The notes beneath the pieces are model-generated. The model was not told the DNA's origin. It searched no databases and saw nothing but the letters and a program-made list of their open reading frames with translations. From assembly GCA_015062655.1 (NCBI GenBank), contig SUUG01000012.1:1-52494 (forward strand): a DNA stretch of 52,494 nt, given 5' to 3'. The DNA is from Coriobacteriaceae bacterium. GTDB lineage: Bacteria; Actinomycetota; Coriobacteriia; Coriobacteriales; Coriobacteriaceae. This document shows, piece by piece, positions 23,325-34,900 of the stretch. Both the position numbers and the translations under genes were made by a program. Each line of letters opens with the position of its first letter. The stretch's first letter is position 1.

Positions 23325-24109
23325 CGGGTGGCTGCGTCGGCGAGCCGAGTGCGCCGGGCGGCGGCTCGCTCGGGGCTGGTTGGTCTCAGGTGGCGGGCGC
23401 ATGCCCGGGTTGGAGGATCCGAAAGGTGGCTGCATGCAGGATGCGGGCCGCACCGGGCGGCCGCGCATGGGCTGGCGGACTCGAGGGGCAGCGGCGCAAG
23501 GGTTGCAGGCGGTGGGCGCGGGCCTGTGGGGCTTTGCCGAGGAACCGCAGGGAGATACGCGGGCCCGTGGGCAAACCGCATTCATGAAACGGCCGCGGAT
23601 TTGATCCAGGTGCCCGCGCAAGCCGGTCACCGCGCCGTCGGAACGCCCAGATGATCGGGAGCGCCGTCAAGCTCGCAAAACCTCGCGCGACTTGTACCAG
23701 TTTCGATGCAGGCGCGTCAAACCTCACGCGACTTGTACCACTTTTTGCCGGCACGCAAAGTAGACGCCAAAGAGCCACCCTCTTTTAACTGCAGTTTTTA
23801 TCTTGAGTAACCGCGGGCTACTTCGCCCTGAGGCCAAAACTGGTACAAGAGGGACAAGGTTTGCGCGCGCCACGTGAAAACTGGTACAACTCGCGCGAGG
23901 TTTGAGCATCGCAGCATCCCGCGCGCCCGTCTCGGTCTACGCGCGATGTCGCAGCGGCCGTCGGCGGTCCGGCGCAGCCGGACGGGGCGCGCAAGCGCCC
24001 CGCTTGCAAACCCGACGGGCGGGCAAACGTCACCCGCTCCATGCAGGCGAAACTCGCGATCAGAGAGGGGTCCGCCCCGCCCTAAGAGTCGCACCGCGGC
24101 ACGGCGCCG
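23325..24109. other. Gene-free convergent region with a repeat cluster
   Basis: These 785 bp lie between the convergent ygiQ and CPBP genes. No ORF has a ribosome site or recognisable product. The first ~340 bp are GC-rich and featureless; the remainder carries the repeat cluster at 23676-23905. A small lower-GC island is centred near 23780-23800. Confidence 0.65.
23676..23905. repeat. Cluster of four 28-nt motifs in inverted pairs
   Basis: Two direct copies (23676-23704, 23718-23745) are followed by two inverted copies (23836-23864, 23876-23905). The consensus is CAAACCTCGCGCGACTTGTA then CCAGTTTT. Copy 1 and the complement of copy 4 are nearly identical. Spacing is 13, 90 and 11 bp, so the block is roughly symmetric and could fold as nested hairpins or bind a protein cooperatively. 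Confidence 0.85.
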
Positions 24110-25189
24110 TCAGGCCACGGCGGGACCCGTGCCAACCTGCCTCGTCGCCTTCCCAAACACGAAGACGCCCGCAGCGAGCAGCACGGCCCCCAAGATGAAC
24201 GGCACCGGCGCTCCAAGGGGCTCGAGCATAGCGCCCGCCACCTCGACCCCGTAGGACGAGAAGTTCACCACCAGGTGAAGCCCGATGCTGTATCCGAGGT
24301 TCCCCGTGCGCCAATACACCCACGAGAGCAGCACGCCCATGGGGAACGCGTAGGAGGCCTGCACCAGATTGAGATGGAGCGCACCGAAAATCAGCGAGGT
24401 GAGCAGGATGGACGCTACGACGGCGACGCGCGTCGGCTCCACGTCGCGCGCCCCCGTGCGGGGGTTCCAGCCCCGGTGCATCGCGCGCATGAGGAACTCG
24501 AAGACGAGGCCGCGGCAGGCGACCTCCTCCACGATGGGTGCGAGAATCGCCACCGTCAGCGCCGAGAGCACGGAGAGCTCGGAAATACCGCTCCCCTCCA
24601 TAAGGGAGGCGTACTCGGCGGCGAGGTCCGGCAAGAACTGCAAGACGAAATCGAGCAGGTGGCTGACGGACAGCTGCACGCCGAGACCGGCCGCCACGAC
24701 GCCCAGCGTAGCCCGAAGCGCTCGAACGCCGCGGGGCCTGGTGGCATGGGCGGGGCCGAAGGCGCGTCGCCGCACCGCGATCCAAAGCGGGAGGAAGACG
24801 ATGAGGGCGAGGACCTGCCCCAGGATCGACGAGATGAGCGCGGCATCGCTCGAATCGACCGCGATGTCGGGGGACATCCCGGTGCTTTCCGCCGATATCG
24901 CCACGGCAGCATAGCCCACGATCGCGCCGACCACCGTGAGGGCCAGGAACAGGATCGGGATGGCGATCGCCGCGGCAACCCAACCGACCGTCTGGCCGGC
25001 GCGGCGGGGAGGGATCTCGGGGCGAAAGATGTCGATGGTCCCCTCGGGGGTCATCGGCGGTATGGAGGGGTCCTCGGCGGGCGCGTTCCGTGCGCCGACG
25101 GATCCCAGAGGCGACACCAGCCGATACGGGCGCTCACCGGTATCGGAGCCGCCCGCTGCCCACGGAGGTGTCGGTCGTCCGTCTGTCAT
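24110..25189 (-). CDS. CPBP family intramembrane metalloprotease-like protein
   Basis: A 359-aa membrane protein of the CPBP (CAAX protease/bacteriocin-processing, Abi) family. A ~65-residue Pro-rich cytosolic N-terminus is followed by about eight hydrophobic segments. The catalytic motifs are present: Glu221-Glu222 and Arg226 in PIVEEVACRG, His272 in FGALHL, and His305/Asn309 in GLHLVVN. Members process peptides or act in bacteriocin self-immunity; the substrate is unknown. The start 25189 follows GGGAGG by six bases. It stands alone, 94 bp after the helicase gene. Confidence 0.9.
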   Translation of the reverse strand: MTDGRPTPPWAAGGSDTGERPYRLVSPLGSVGARNAPAEDPSIPPMTPEGTIDIFRPEIPPRRAGQTVGWVAAAIAIPILFLALTVVGAIVGYAAVAISAESTGMSPDIAVDSSDAALISSILGQVLALIVFLPLWIAVRRRAFGPAHATRPRGVRALRATLGVVAAGLGVQLSVSHLLDFVLQFLPDLAAEYASLMEGSGISELSVLSALTVAILAPIVEEVACRGLVFEFLMRAMHRGWNPRTGARDVEPTRVAVVASILLTSLIFGALHLNLVQASYAFPMGVLLSWVYWRTGNLGYSIGLHLVVNFSSYGVEVAGAMLEPLGAPVPFILGAVLLAAGVFVFGKATRQVGTGPAVA

Positions 25190-25283
25190 AGGAGCCTCCC
25201 ATCGCCGGGGCCGGATCGCGGCGTCAGCCGTCTTACGAGAACGCCGCCACCGCGAAGGTGGACGGCGTCCATCGTAGCAAAGG

Positions 25284-27077
<1,794 letters not shown>

Positions 27078-27424
27078 ATGTGCTGTTCCGTTCCGCACGA
27101 TGCCGCGGGCGGCGGCGCCGTCCGGATCATCGCGTCACTGTGGGGCGAATCGTGCGCGAATCCTCGCGCGGGCTGCGCCCTTGACCCAAGTGAGCGACCG
27201 CTCCGATCAAACGCGCACGCCCGAACCCTGTGGTCGGGCGAATACCTGCAGCTAGTATAGGTAATTCAACCGCGGCGCCCCCAACACGGGGGCCGATTCA
27301 CACGCAGGCCCCATATTCGCCGGCCCCCGCCGGCCCCTCGCCTAACCCCCAGACGGCGGAAGGCGGCCGCCCCGAGACCCGGGACGGCCGCCTTCCGATA
27401 CGCAGGCGCGTTGCGTCTCGCTCG
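27078..27424. promoter_or_regulatory. Intergenic region: helicase leader and ftsX terminator
   Basis: A TATACT box on the minus strand (27259-27254) could be the helicase -10, leaving a leader of roughly 170 nt; long leaders are common for cold-regulated helicases. No good -35 is seen. The left part holds the ftsX terminator hairpin. No gene is seen. Confidence 0.45.
27357..27397 (-). terminator. Hairpin downstream of ftsX
   Basis: A perfect 13-bp inverted repeat, CGGAAGGCGGCCG at 27357-27369 and its complement at 27385-27397, lies 27 bp after the ftsX stop. It lacks a U-tract, so it may end transcription inefficiently or protect the mRNA 3' end. Confidence 0.6.
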
Positions 27425-28345
27425 CTACACCTTGAGGTAACGGCGCATGGCGATGGCTGAGCCGAACAGGCCGATCAGCACGCCGAGGAGCACGAGGGCC
27501 CCGTAGGTCGCCAGATGCAAGATGAAGGGGATCTCCATGTTGAAGAAGGGCATCCCCGCCTGGAGCTTCGGGAGCAAAAGGTTGCGCACGAGCTCGAGCG
27601 CTCCGATCGCGAGCGCCGAGCCGAGGATCGCCTGGATCACGCCCTCCGTGATGAAGGGCCCGCGGATGAAGCCGTTGGAGGCGCCCACGAGGCGCATGAT
27701 GGCGATCTCGCGGCGGCGGGCCGTGATGGACAGGCGAATCGTGTTGTTCATGAAGATGAACGCGACGAAGGTGAGGAGCCCCACGAGCACCACGGCGGCG
27801 ATGCGGATGTAGCCCGTCACCTGGAAGAGGCGGCCCACCTCCTCGCGGCCGTAGGAGACGGACTCCTCGACGTCCCCGCCGTCCACGATCTGCTGGAACT
27901 CGGCGCTGTCGCGGAGCTTCTGGGCGGTGCCCTCGACCTGCGACGGCTCGTCCATCTCGATCACGTAGGAGCGCGGGAGCGGGTTCTCGCCATCGAGCGC
28001 GCTGATGGTGGCGTCGGCCTTGCTCGACGCGGTCTTCTTGTAGTCGGCGAGCGCGTCGTCTTTGCTCTTGAACTCGACGGACTTGACGTTCGGCCAGCCC
28101 TGGAGCTCGCCCAGAAACGCCTGGACGTCCTCGTCGCTCGCGGCGTCGTCGATGTAGGCGTTGATGGTCACCTGGGCCTCGACGCCGCCGATGACGGCGT
28201 TCACCATGCTCGACCCGACGACGAACAGGCCGATGATGAACAGCGACAGGAAGATCGTGATGACGGCGCCGATGGACGTCGTCAGGTTGCGGACGAAGTG
28301 GCTCGCCGCCTCGCGGATGGAGTATCCGATGTTAGTAGGCACCAT
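27425..28345 (-). CDS. ftsX: Cell division protein FtsX
   Basis: FtsX is the membrane half of the FtsEX complex, which couples ATP hydrolysis at the septum to activation of peptidoglycan hydrolases. The 306-aa protein has the expected plan: a short cytosolic N-terminus (MVPTNIGYSIREAASHFVRN), one transmembrane helix, a ~130-residue extracellular domain (about 50-170), then three helices with NNTIRLSITARRREIAIMRLVGAS between them. The ATG at 28345 overlaps the ftsE stop by 14 bp. Its likely partner is a coiled-coil hydrolase such as the NlpC/P60 protein at 15591-16832. Confidence 0.96.
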   Translation of the reverse strand: MVPTNIGYSIREAASHFVRNLTTSIGAVITIFLSLFIIGLFVVGSSMVNAVIGGVEAQVTINAYIDDAASDEDVQAFLGELQGWPNVKSVEFKSKDDALADYKKTASSKADATISALDGENPLPRSYVIEMDEPSQVEGTAQKLRDSAEFQQIVDGGDVEESVSYGREEVGRLFQVTGYIRIAAVVLVGLLTFVAFIFMNNTIRLSITARRREIAIMRLVGASNGFIRGPFITEGVIQAILGSALAIGALELVRNLLLPKLQAGMPFFNMEIPFILHLATYGALVLLGVLIGLFGSAIAMRRYLKV

Positions 28346-29468
28346 AGTTGCCGTAGCCTCCCCTCTCCTGGTCGCGGATCACGCGGCCGCCCTCGAGGGC
28401 GATGACGCGGCGGTGCATGGAATCGACCATCTCGCGATCGTGCGTGGCGACGATCACGGTGGTGCCGGTGCGGTTGATGCGCTCCAGGAGCTTCATGATG
28501 CCGAGCGAGATGGCCGGATCGAGGTTGCCCGTGGGCTCGTCGCAGATGAGCAGCGGCGGGCGGTTGACCATGGCGCGGGCCACGGAGACGCGCTGCTGCT
28601 CTCCACCGGAGAGCTGGTCGGGCAGGGAGTTCATCTTCTCACCGAGGCCCACGAGGCGCAGGACCTCGGGGACCTGGGCGCGGATGACGCCGCGCGGCTT
28701 GCCGATGCACTGCAGGGCGAAGGCGACGTTCTCATAGGCGGTCTTGTTGGGCAGGAGCTTGTAGTCCTGGAACACGGCGCCGATCTGGCGGCGGAGGAAG
28801 GGGATGCGGCGGTTCTTGATGCGCATCAGGTCCTGGCCGGCGACCATGACGCGGCCCGAGGTGGGCTTGACGTTGCGCAGGATCGTGTTCAGCAGGGTGG
28901 TCTTGCCGGAGCCGGAGTGGCCCACGAGGAAGACGAACTCGCCGGGGTAGATCTCGATGTTGATGTCATCGAGGGCGGCCTTGTTGGGCTGGGCCGGATA
29001 CACCTTGGTGAGGTGCTCCATCAAGATGACGGGCTCCACGCCGGCCTGACGGGCGGCGGCGCGCTGGGAGGCGTCGCGGTCCTCGTTGATCGGCGCGAAG
29101 ACGGTGGTGAAATCGGGGCTCGCGAGAGCGGCGTCGAGATCGGCCACCTGCCGGCGCTCGTCGGCGTCGGTGGAGGGAGCGGCCGAGCCGTCGCGGGTGC
29201 GGAAGGTCGCCGGGTCGAGCGCCGGATCGGGACCGGTCTGCTGGTCGGCGGCGGGCATGAAGACGTCCGCACGGGAGACCGGGGCGAGCGGGTCGGGGAT
29301 CTGCGCTGCGGCGGGCTGGACGCCCGGGCCCGGGGCCGCGGGGGCGCCGGCGAGGAGATCTGCGTTATCGAATGGGTCCGGGGCGGATGGGGCGGGCGCT
29401 GGTGCTCCCGGCGTCGGCGCCGTGGGCACCGGCTGCTCATCCCCGGATGTACGGAAGTGGTTACCCAC
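28332..29468 (-). CDS. ftsE: Cell division ATP-binding protein FtsE with long N-terminal extension
   Basis: The ABC ATPase partner of FtsX. The ABC domain starts near residue 146 (VILMEHLTKVYP) and has Walker A (GHSGSGKT, 183-190), the signature LSGGEQQRVSVARA, Walker B (LLICDEPTGNLD) and the H-loop (IVATHDREMV). FtsE is normally ~225-230 aa; here ~145 residues rich in Ala, Pro and Asp precede it, giving 378 aa. The GTG start at 29468 is supported by AAGGAG just upstream, so the extension appears genuinely translated. An internal start near the ABC domain (for example Met150) cannot be excluded. The upstream reading frame is longer still but has no better start. Confidence 0.9.
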   Translation of the reverse strand: MGNHFRTSGDEQPVPTAPTPGAPAPAPSAPDPFDNADLLAGAPAAPGPGVQPAAAQIPDPLAPVSRADVFMPAADQQTGPDPALDPATFRTRDGSAAPSTDADERRQVADLDAALASPDFTTVFAPINEDRDASQRAAARQAGVEPVILMEHLTKVYPAQPNKAALDDINIEIYPGEFVFLVGHSGSGKTTLLNTILRNVKPTSGRVMVAGQDLMRIKNRRIPFLRRQIGAVFQDYKLLPNKTAYENVAFALQCIGKPRGVIRAQVPEVLRLVGLGEKMNSLPDQLSGGEQQRVSVARAMVNRPPLLICDEPTGNLDPAISLGIMKLLERINRTGTTVIVATHDREMVDSMHRRVIALEGGRVIRDQERGGYGNYGAY

Positions 29469-29630
29469 TGGTGCTCCTTCGTGTCGCGCGTTTAAAGTAC
29501 TGAGCGGACCCATTCTAGCAGGTCGCGGGCGTTTGCACAGAATTGGCGCATCTACGGGCGCGGGTGGCGGGCGAACGGTGGCGGCGGCGCTGGGCGAGCG
29601 GGTCGGGAGCGGCACGGGCGCCGGGCGGTG

Positions 29631-29694
29631 CGGGGCTGAGGGGCGCCGGGCCGTGCGGGGCTGAGGAGTGCGGCGGCACGGGGCTGAGGGGCGC
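29631..29694. repeat. Three copies of a 16-nt G-rich repeat
   Basis: CGGGGCTGAGGGGCGC occurs at 29631-29646 and 29679-29694, with the variant CGGGGCTGAGGAGTGC at 29656-29671; periods are 25 and 23 bp. The plus strand is G-run rich and could form quadruplex structures. Confidence 0.7.
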
Positions 29695-29764
29695 GGGACG
29701 GGCCCGAGCGGGCCGGCCTCGGCGCTGGACGAACCGGCCGCCCTCGGTGCGGGGCCCTGAAATG

Positions 29765-29963
29765 CTCCCATCCTTGAAAAACCTCCGCGTCTCGCAACGC
29801 GGCCGCTGTTTCGCGGAGGTATTTTGAGTTTTGGACCCCAAGCGCTTGCCGTGCCTCGTAACGCCCCAGGTCAAGACCGTCATGTTTTTCACGGTCGGGA
29901 GCACAGGGCTCCCAAACTCAAAACTCATGACACTTTTCACTCCCAACCTCGATTTTTCTCCGC
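29765..29963 (-). repeat. Complex palindromic element, left copy
   Basis: It contains three copies of a 24-nt motif (consensus GCGGAGNTTTTTTGAGGWTG then GGAG) at 29765-29788 (minus), 29813-29836 (plus) and 29940-29963 (minus). The 103-bp gap between the last two holds a 53-bp palindrome bounded by GTCATG/CATGAC (29879-29931) with an inner GGGAGC/GCTCCC stem. The reverse complement aligns with 31345-31543, including the 103-bp gap. Confidence 0.8.
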
Positions 29964-30240
29964 TTGCGCCCCCGATACGAACGGGCCCCAGCTTCGAAAC
30001 CCCTCCGCCCCTGGGCACGCCCCAACACAGCCGGCCAAACAAGCCGCATCCAAGGCACCGCATCACACCCCAGGTAAACGGACGGGGCGCGAACAGGCAA
30101 TGAGCCGCGAAGGCATCCCGACCATCTGCCCCACCCAGCACCCCCACGCGCATATCGAACGCAAAGAGCCCGCCTCATGCTCCGCTCACGCCGACGACCG
30201 CCTGGGCCCAGAGGCGCCTCAAGATCCCGGCACGCTGCAC

Positions 30241-31209
30241 TCACAGCACACGACGCAAAACGAAACGGCGCAGCCGCTCCTGACGTTTTGCAAAACCCGG
30301 ATCGAGCGACGATGGCCGGATGCCCACACGCTTCCTGATCGCCTCCATGAACCGCAAGAAGGACAGCCGGCTGAAGAACGCTCCCCTCCGCACCACGATG
30401 ACTTGATGGCCCATGGCCCGAAGCGCGTTCTCGCGCTCCTCGTCGGCGACGCCGCGCGCCGCCCGCTCGTGTTCGGAACCGTGGTATTCGATGGCGAGCC
30501 GCACCTTCCGGATGTAGATGTCCGTCACGAAGTACCGCCGTCCCGTCATGTCGCGCACATGCCCGGAGACCTCGATCCGGTGATCCATCACCACGTCGCG
30601 GATCCCCAGGCCGCCGTCGGCGCGAGGGAGCGTGAGCATCATGACGAGCGCGGTCTCCATCGGCGACCGGGACCCGTCGCGCACGTACCTCAAGGCCCGG
30701 CTCGCCTTACGGATCCCGCGCACGCCGGCCATCTGATCGAAATACGAGCTCAAATCCGACACCGAGGTCAAAGGAAGCCGTTCGCGATACCCCCGCCCTT
30801 CCGCACCGTCGAGCGAGTACGCGCCGCAGATCTCATAGAAGTACTCGATGAGCTCGACGAACTCAAGGTCCTCAGCCGCCTGCAGCGCGCAGAGGCGGAT
30901 ATCGGCGACATACAGCCCTTCATCGATCTTGAGGAGGGAGCCGGCGGGAAGCTCCCCACCGTGCACATGCGAGACGACCCCCTTGTGCCTTCGTCGCTGT
31001 CCGTGTTCGGCCACCATCACGTGAAGAGGGACCTCCCCCGCATCACACCCCTGTCGGAGCATGAGGCTCCCCAGCCTGCGGACGTCCTCTCGCGCGGCAA
31101 GGCCGCCTTTGAACCTCGAACGGCGGGATGGCAGGGCACCTCGGGGCGATGCGGGTGGGAGCGCACGGTGGAGCGCGCGTGCGGTGCTATGTGATGCGAC
31201 GATGCTCAT
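30241..31209 (-). CDS. Endonuclease-domain protein (DUF559/Vsr-like C-terminus)
   Basis: A 322-aa protein resembling a family I associate with Coriobacteriia. The C-terminal third looks like a PD-(D/E)XK nuclease: SPMETALVMMLTLP, then TDIYIRKVRLAIEYHGSEH with candidate Asp and Glu ligands, then NALRAMGHQVIVVRRG. The middle (PLTSVSDLSSYFDQMAGVRGIRKASRALRYV) is helical; the N-terminus has no assigned fold. Related proteins are sometimes annotated as AbiEi-like or DUF559. Function is unproven; a role in DNA repair, defence or a mobile unit is possible. The ribosome site before ATG 31209 is weak, so the start may lie further in (for example Met50). It is flanked by inverted copies of a ~200-bp element. 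Confidence 0.75.
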   Translation of the reverse strand: MSIVASHSTARALHRALPPASPRGALPSRRSRFKGGLAAREDVRRLGSLMLRQGCDAGEVPLHVMVAEHGQRRRHKGVVSHVHGGELPAGSLLKIDEGLYVADIRLCALQAAEDLEFVELIEYFYEICGAYSLDGAEGRGYRERLPLTSVSDLSSYFDQMAGVRGIRKASRALRYVRDGSRSPMETALVMMLTLPRADGGLGIRDVVMDHRIEVSGHVRDMTGRRYFVTDIYIRKVRLAIEYHGSEHERAARGVADEERENALRAMGHQVIVVRRGAFFSRLSFLRFMEAIRKRVGIRPSSLDPGFAKRQERLRRFVLRRVL

Positions 31210-31911
31210 ACCATCATGGTCGCAGCGGGCAGACCGATCAACGGTGTGAATTTCATATTCTCGACCGCGGCCTTACAGCTGGCTTCCCGCTTTCTTACAA
31301 CGTGCCCATCGAAGTCGCAAGGTCTGCAGGCAGCGGGCAAAATAGCGGAGATTTTTTGAGGATGGGAGCGAAAAACGTCATGTTTTGGGAGCTTGGGAGC
31401 GACCGCTTCCCAAACTCAAGATTTATGACGCGTTTAACCTGGGGGTTTCGAGTGCGTAAGCGAGGGAGGGGTTCCCAACCTCACTATTTCGGCGCCAACG
31501 CCACGCGCACGCGGCAAAACGGAGAAAAAACGAGATCGGGACCCATCATGGTCCCAACCTCGAAAAAACTCCGGACGAACCTGACGCCCTCAAGAAGATC
31601 GCCCCGCCCGCCCCGCGCAACGGCATGACCTCGCAGGGACATGGGCGGAGCGTCTCCGCCGCAGCCTCGGCATGCGCGCCACCGCACGCGAGGGCCGAAC
31701 ACCCGCCACCGCCGTGCCGACTTCGCGCCGCAGCAGCACGCCGACGCAGCCCGCTGCAACGGCACACCGCCGCGCCGCAACAGCACGCCGCCACCGCCGT
31801 GCCGCAGCACACCGCCCTCGGCACGGCACCACCGCCACGCCGTCGCACCACCGCCGCCGTCGCACCACCGCAGGCAGCCCGCCGCGGCCGTCCGCGCCCC
31901 CGCCGTCGGCG
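31210..31911. other. Gene-free region between dnaE and the endonuclease-domain gene
   Basis: The first half contains the right copy of the palindromic element. From about 31580 to 31911 the sequence is GC-rich and compositionally simple (CCGCC-type runs) with no gene I can support. No clear intrinsic terminator for dnaE was found. Confidence 0.55.
31345..31574 (+). repeat. Complex palindromic element, right copy
   Basis: Four copies of the 24-nt motif lie at 31345-31368 (plus), 31472-31494 (minus), 31520-31543 (plus) and 31551-31574 (minus). The 103-bp gap after the first holds a palindrome (31376-31430) bounded by CGTCAT/ATGACG with an inner TTGGGAGC/GCTTCCCAA stem. Order and spacing match the left copy read in reverse, plus one extra motif. 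Confidence 0.8.
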
Positions 31912-34900
31912 CTAGATCACGGTCACGCGGCCCTTGTTGCCGACGATGCCCTTGACCTCGGCAATCAGCGGGATGCTCCGCGCGTTCACGCGCGTGGGGA
32001 TCTCAGCCCGCATGGTCTGACCGTCCCCCTGCTCGATGAAGAGCTCCACGCGGTCCCCGCCCGGGTTCGTGGCGAGCACCGTCGCGAGCCGCGCCATGTT
32101 CCCCTGCGAGAACCGGTTGCTCGGGACCATCACCTCGAAAACCCGCGGCCGGTTCGTCTCCTCGTTGAGCTCGAGCGCCATGACCTCCTGTGCGATGATC
32201 TGGTCGCCGCGGTCGCTGCGCTCCACCTTGCCGTGCACGCGGATGAACGCGTCCGAGAGCACCGCCCCCGTCTCGGGATCGGTCTCACCGTACAGGCAGC
32301 CCTCGCATTCCTTGTAAGTCTTGGGGAAGATCACGACCGTGGCCTCGCCCTCCATGTCCTCCAGCCGCACGATCGCCATCGGGTCGCCGTTCTTGGTGAC
32401 GCGCTTGCCCACCTCGGCCACCATGCCCGCGAACCAGAAGGACTTGCCCTCGGGGATCTCCTGGTTGATGGTGCCGCCGCCCGCCGGGTCCATCGTCTCG
32501 TAGCCGGTGTCGATCTGGGAGAGCGTGAACTCGCGCGCCTTGCCGAGCGCGTACTCGTAGGGGCGCAGCGGGTGGTCGGACACGTAGATACCCAGCACCT
32601 CGCGCTCCGCCGAGAGCTTCATGTGGCGGTCCCACTCCTGACCGTCCGGCTCGGGCACGACGATCTCGAAGCCCGACCCCGCCACGTCGCCGAAGACGTC
32701 GAACAGCGACGTCTGCCCGCTCGCGCGGTCCTTCTGGCGCTTGGCCGCCGCGTCGATGATGTTCTCGGGGTTCGTCTTGTCCACGAAGCTCATGAGCTGA
32801 CGGCGCGGGTAGCCCGAGAAGTCGAAGCCGCCGGCCTTGATGAGCGCCTCGATCACGCGGCGGTTCGCCTGGGAACCGTCCACGCGCTCGACGAAATCGT
32901 GCAGGTCCTTGAAGGGCCCGCCCTGGGCGCGCTCGGCGATGATGGCGTCGGCCGCACCCTCGCCCACGCCGCGGATGCCCGCGAGGCCGAAGCGGATACC
33001 GTCGGCGGTTGCCGTGAACTCGCGTCCGCTCTCATTCACGTCAGGCGGCAGCACGGCGATGCCGTCGTGGCGGCAGGCGGAGACGTAGTGCACGATCTTC
33101 TCGGTCTTGCCCGTGTAGCTCGTGAGCACGGCAGCCATGTACTCGTTGGGGTAGTGCGCCTTCAGCCAGGCGGTCTGCATGACGAGGATGGCGTAGCCCG
33201 CCGAGTGGCTCTTGTTGAACGCGTAGGAGGCGAACTCCAAGACGTCGTCCCAGATGCGTTGCGCGACCTTGCGGTCGTAGCCGTTGCGCTCGGCGCCGTT
33301 CATCCAGTGGTCGTAGGTGGTCTCGTCGGAGCCGTCGTCCCAGTGGAAGACGGTGCTCGTGAGCAGCTTGATCTTCTTCTTCGCCACGGGCTTTCGGATG
33401 CGCGAGTCGGACTCGCCCGCCGAGAAGCCGCTCATGCGGACCGAGATCTGCATGACCTGCTCCTGGTAGACGATCGTGCCGTAGGTCTCGCCCAGGATCT
33501 CGGAGAGGCGGTCGTCGTAGAAGACGACGTCCTTCTTGCCGTTCATGCGGTCGATGTAGTCTGACACCATGCCGGCGCCGAGCGGGCCGGGGCGGTAGAG
33601 CGCGATCAGGGCGACCACGTGCTTGTACTCGGTGGGCTTCATGTTCTTGATCGTGGCCGTCATGCCGGCTGACTCGACCTGGAACACGCCGGCCGTGTGG
33701 CCGGAGCCCATGAGCTTGAAGATCTCGGGGTCGTCGAAGGGGATCGCGTCGACGTCGACGTCGATCCCGTGGTTCGCCAGGATGTTGGCCTTGGCCTTGG
33801 AGATGACCGTGAGGGTGCGCAGCCCCAGGAAGTCCATCTTGAGCAGGCCCATGTCGGCCACGGTGTGGCCTTCGTACTGGGTGATCTCCACGCCGCCCTT
33901 GGTGTCGAGCTTGGTAGGCACGTGCTCGTTCACCGGGTCGCGGCAGATGAGGACCGCGCAGGCGTGCACGCCCTCGCCGCGGGTGAGGCCCTCGATGGCC
34001 AGGGCCGAGTCGATGATGCGGCGCGCGTCGTCGTCTTTCTGGTAGGCCTCGGCGAAATCGGGATTGAAGAGGTCCTCCTTCTTCTCGGTGCGCTCGAGCA
34101 CCTGCCGAAGCTTCACCGACGGGTCGGAGGAGATCATCTTCGAGAGGCGCTGCGCCACGTAGACCGGGTAATCCAGCACGCGGGCCGCGTCGTTGATGGC
34201 CTGCTTGGCCTTGATCGTGGAGTAGGTGATGACGTGCGTGACCTTCTCGGGGCCGTAGAGCTGGCGGACGTGCTCCACCACCTCGAGGCGCCGCTCATCG
34301 TCGAAGTCCATATCGATATCGGGCATCTCGGAGCGCTGCGGGGAGAGGAAGCGCTCGAACATGAGGCCGTTCTCGAGCGGGTCGAAGGTGGTGATGTTCA
34401 TCGCGTAGGCCACGATGGCGCCGGCGGCCGAGCCGCGGCCCGGCCCCACGCCGATGCCGTTCTCCTTGGCCCAGCGCACGTACTCGGCCACGATCAGGAA
34501 GTAGGCCGCGAAACCCTTGTCGCAGATGATCTTGTACTCGTACTCGAAGCGCTCCTTCACGCTCTGGCCGTTGACGACCGCGTGCTCCCAGTCGTCGCCG
34601 TAGTACTTGGCGAGGCCCTTCTCGCATTCGCGGCGGAACTGCGACTCGTGCGTCTCACCGGGGTCGAGCAGCGGGTAGCGCGGCAGGATGATGGAGTCCC
34701 AGTCGAGGTCGACCGAGCACTTGTCCGCGATCTCCACCGTGTTGTCGCAGGCCTCGGGCGCGTAGGGGAAGAGCTCGCGCATCTCCTCCTCGGACTTCAT
34801 GTAGAACTCGCTGCCCTGCATGCGCATGCGGTTCGGGTCGTCCACCTTGGAGTTCATGCCGATGCACATCATGATGTCCTGGATGGGCGCCGCGTCGCGC

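Larger units (their letters stand above)
29469..30240. other. Gene-free region upstream of ftsE
   Basis: It contains the ftsE promoter region, a G-rich tandem repeat (29631-29694) and the left copy of the complex palindromic element (29765-29963). The rest (29965-30240) is C-rich with no convincing gene. Overlapping frames here lack ribosome sites. Confidence 0.55.

Noticed and set aside
29515..30153. A 212-aa minus-strand ORF upstream of ftsE
   Set aside because: It runs through the palindromic repeats and G-rich tandem repeat, has no ribosome site and no recognisable sequence.
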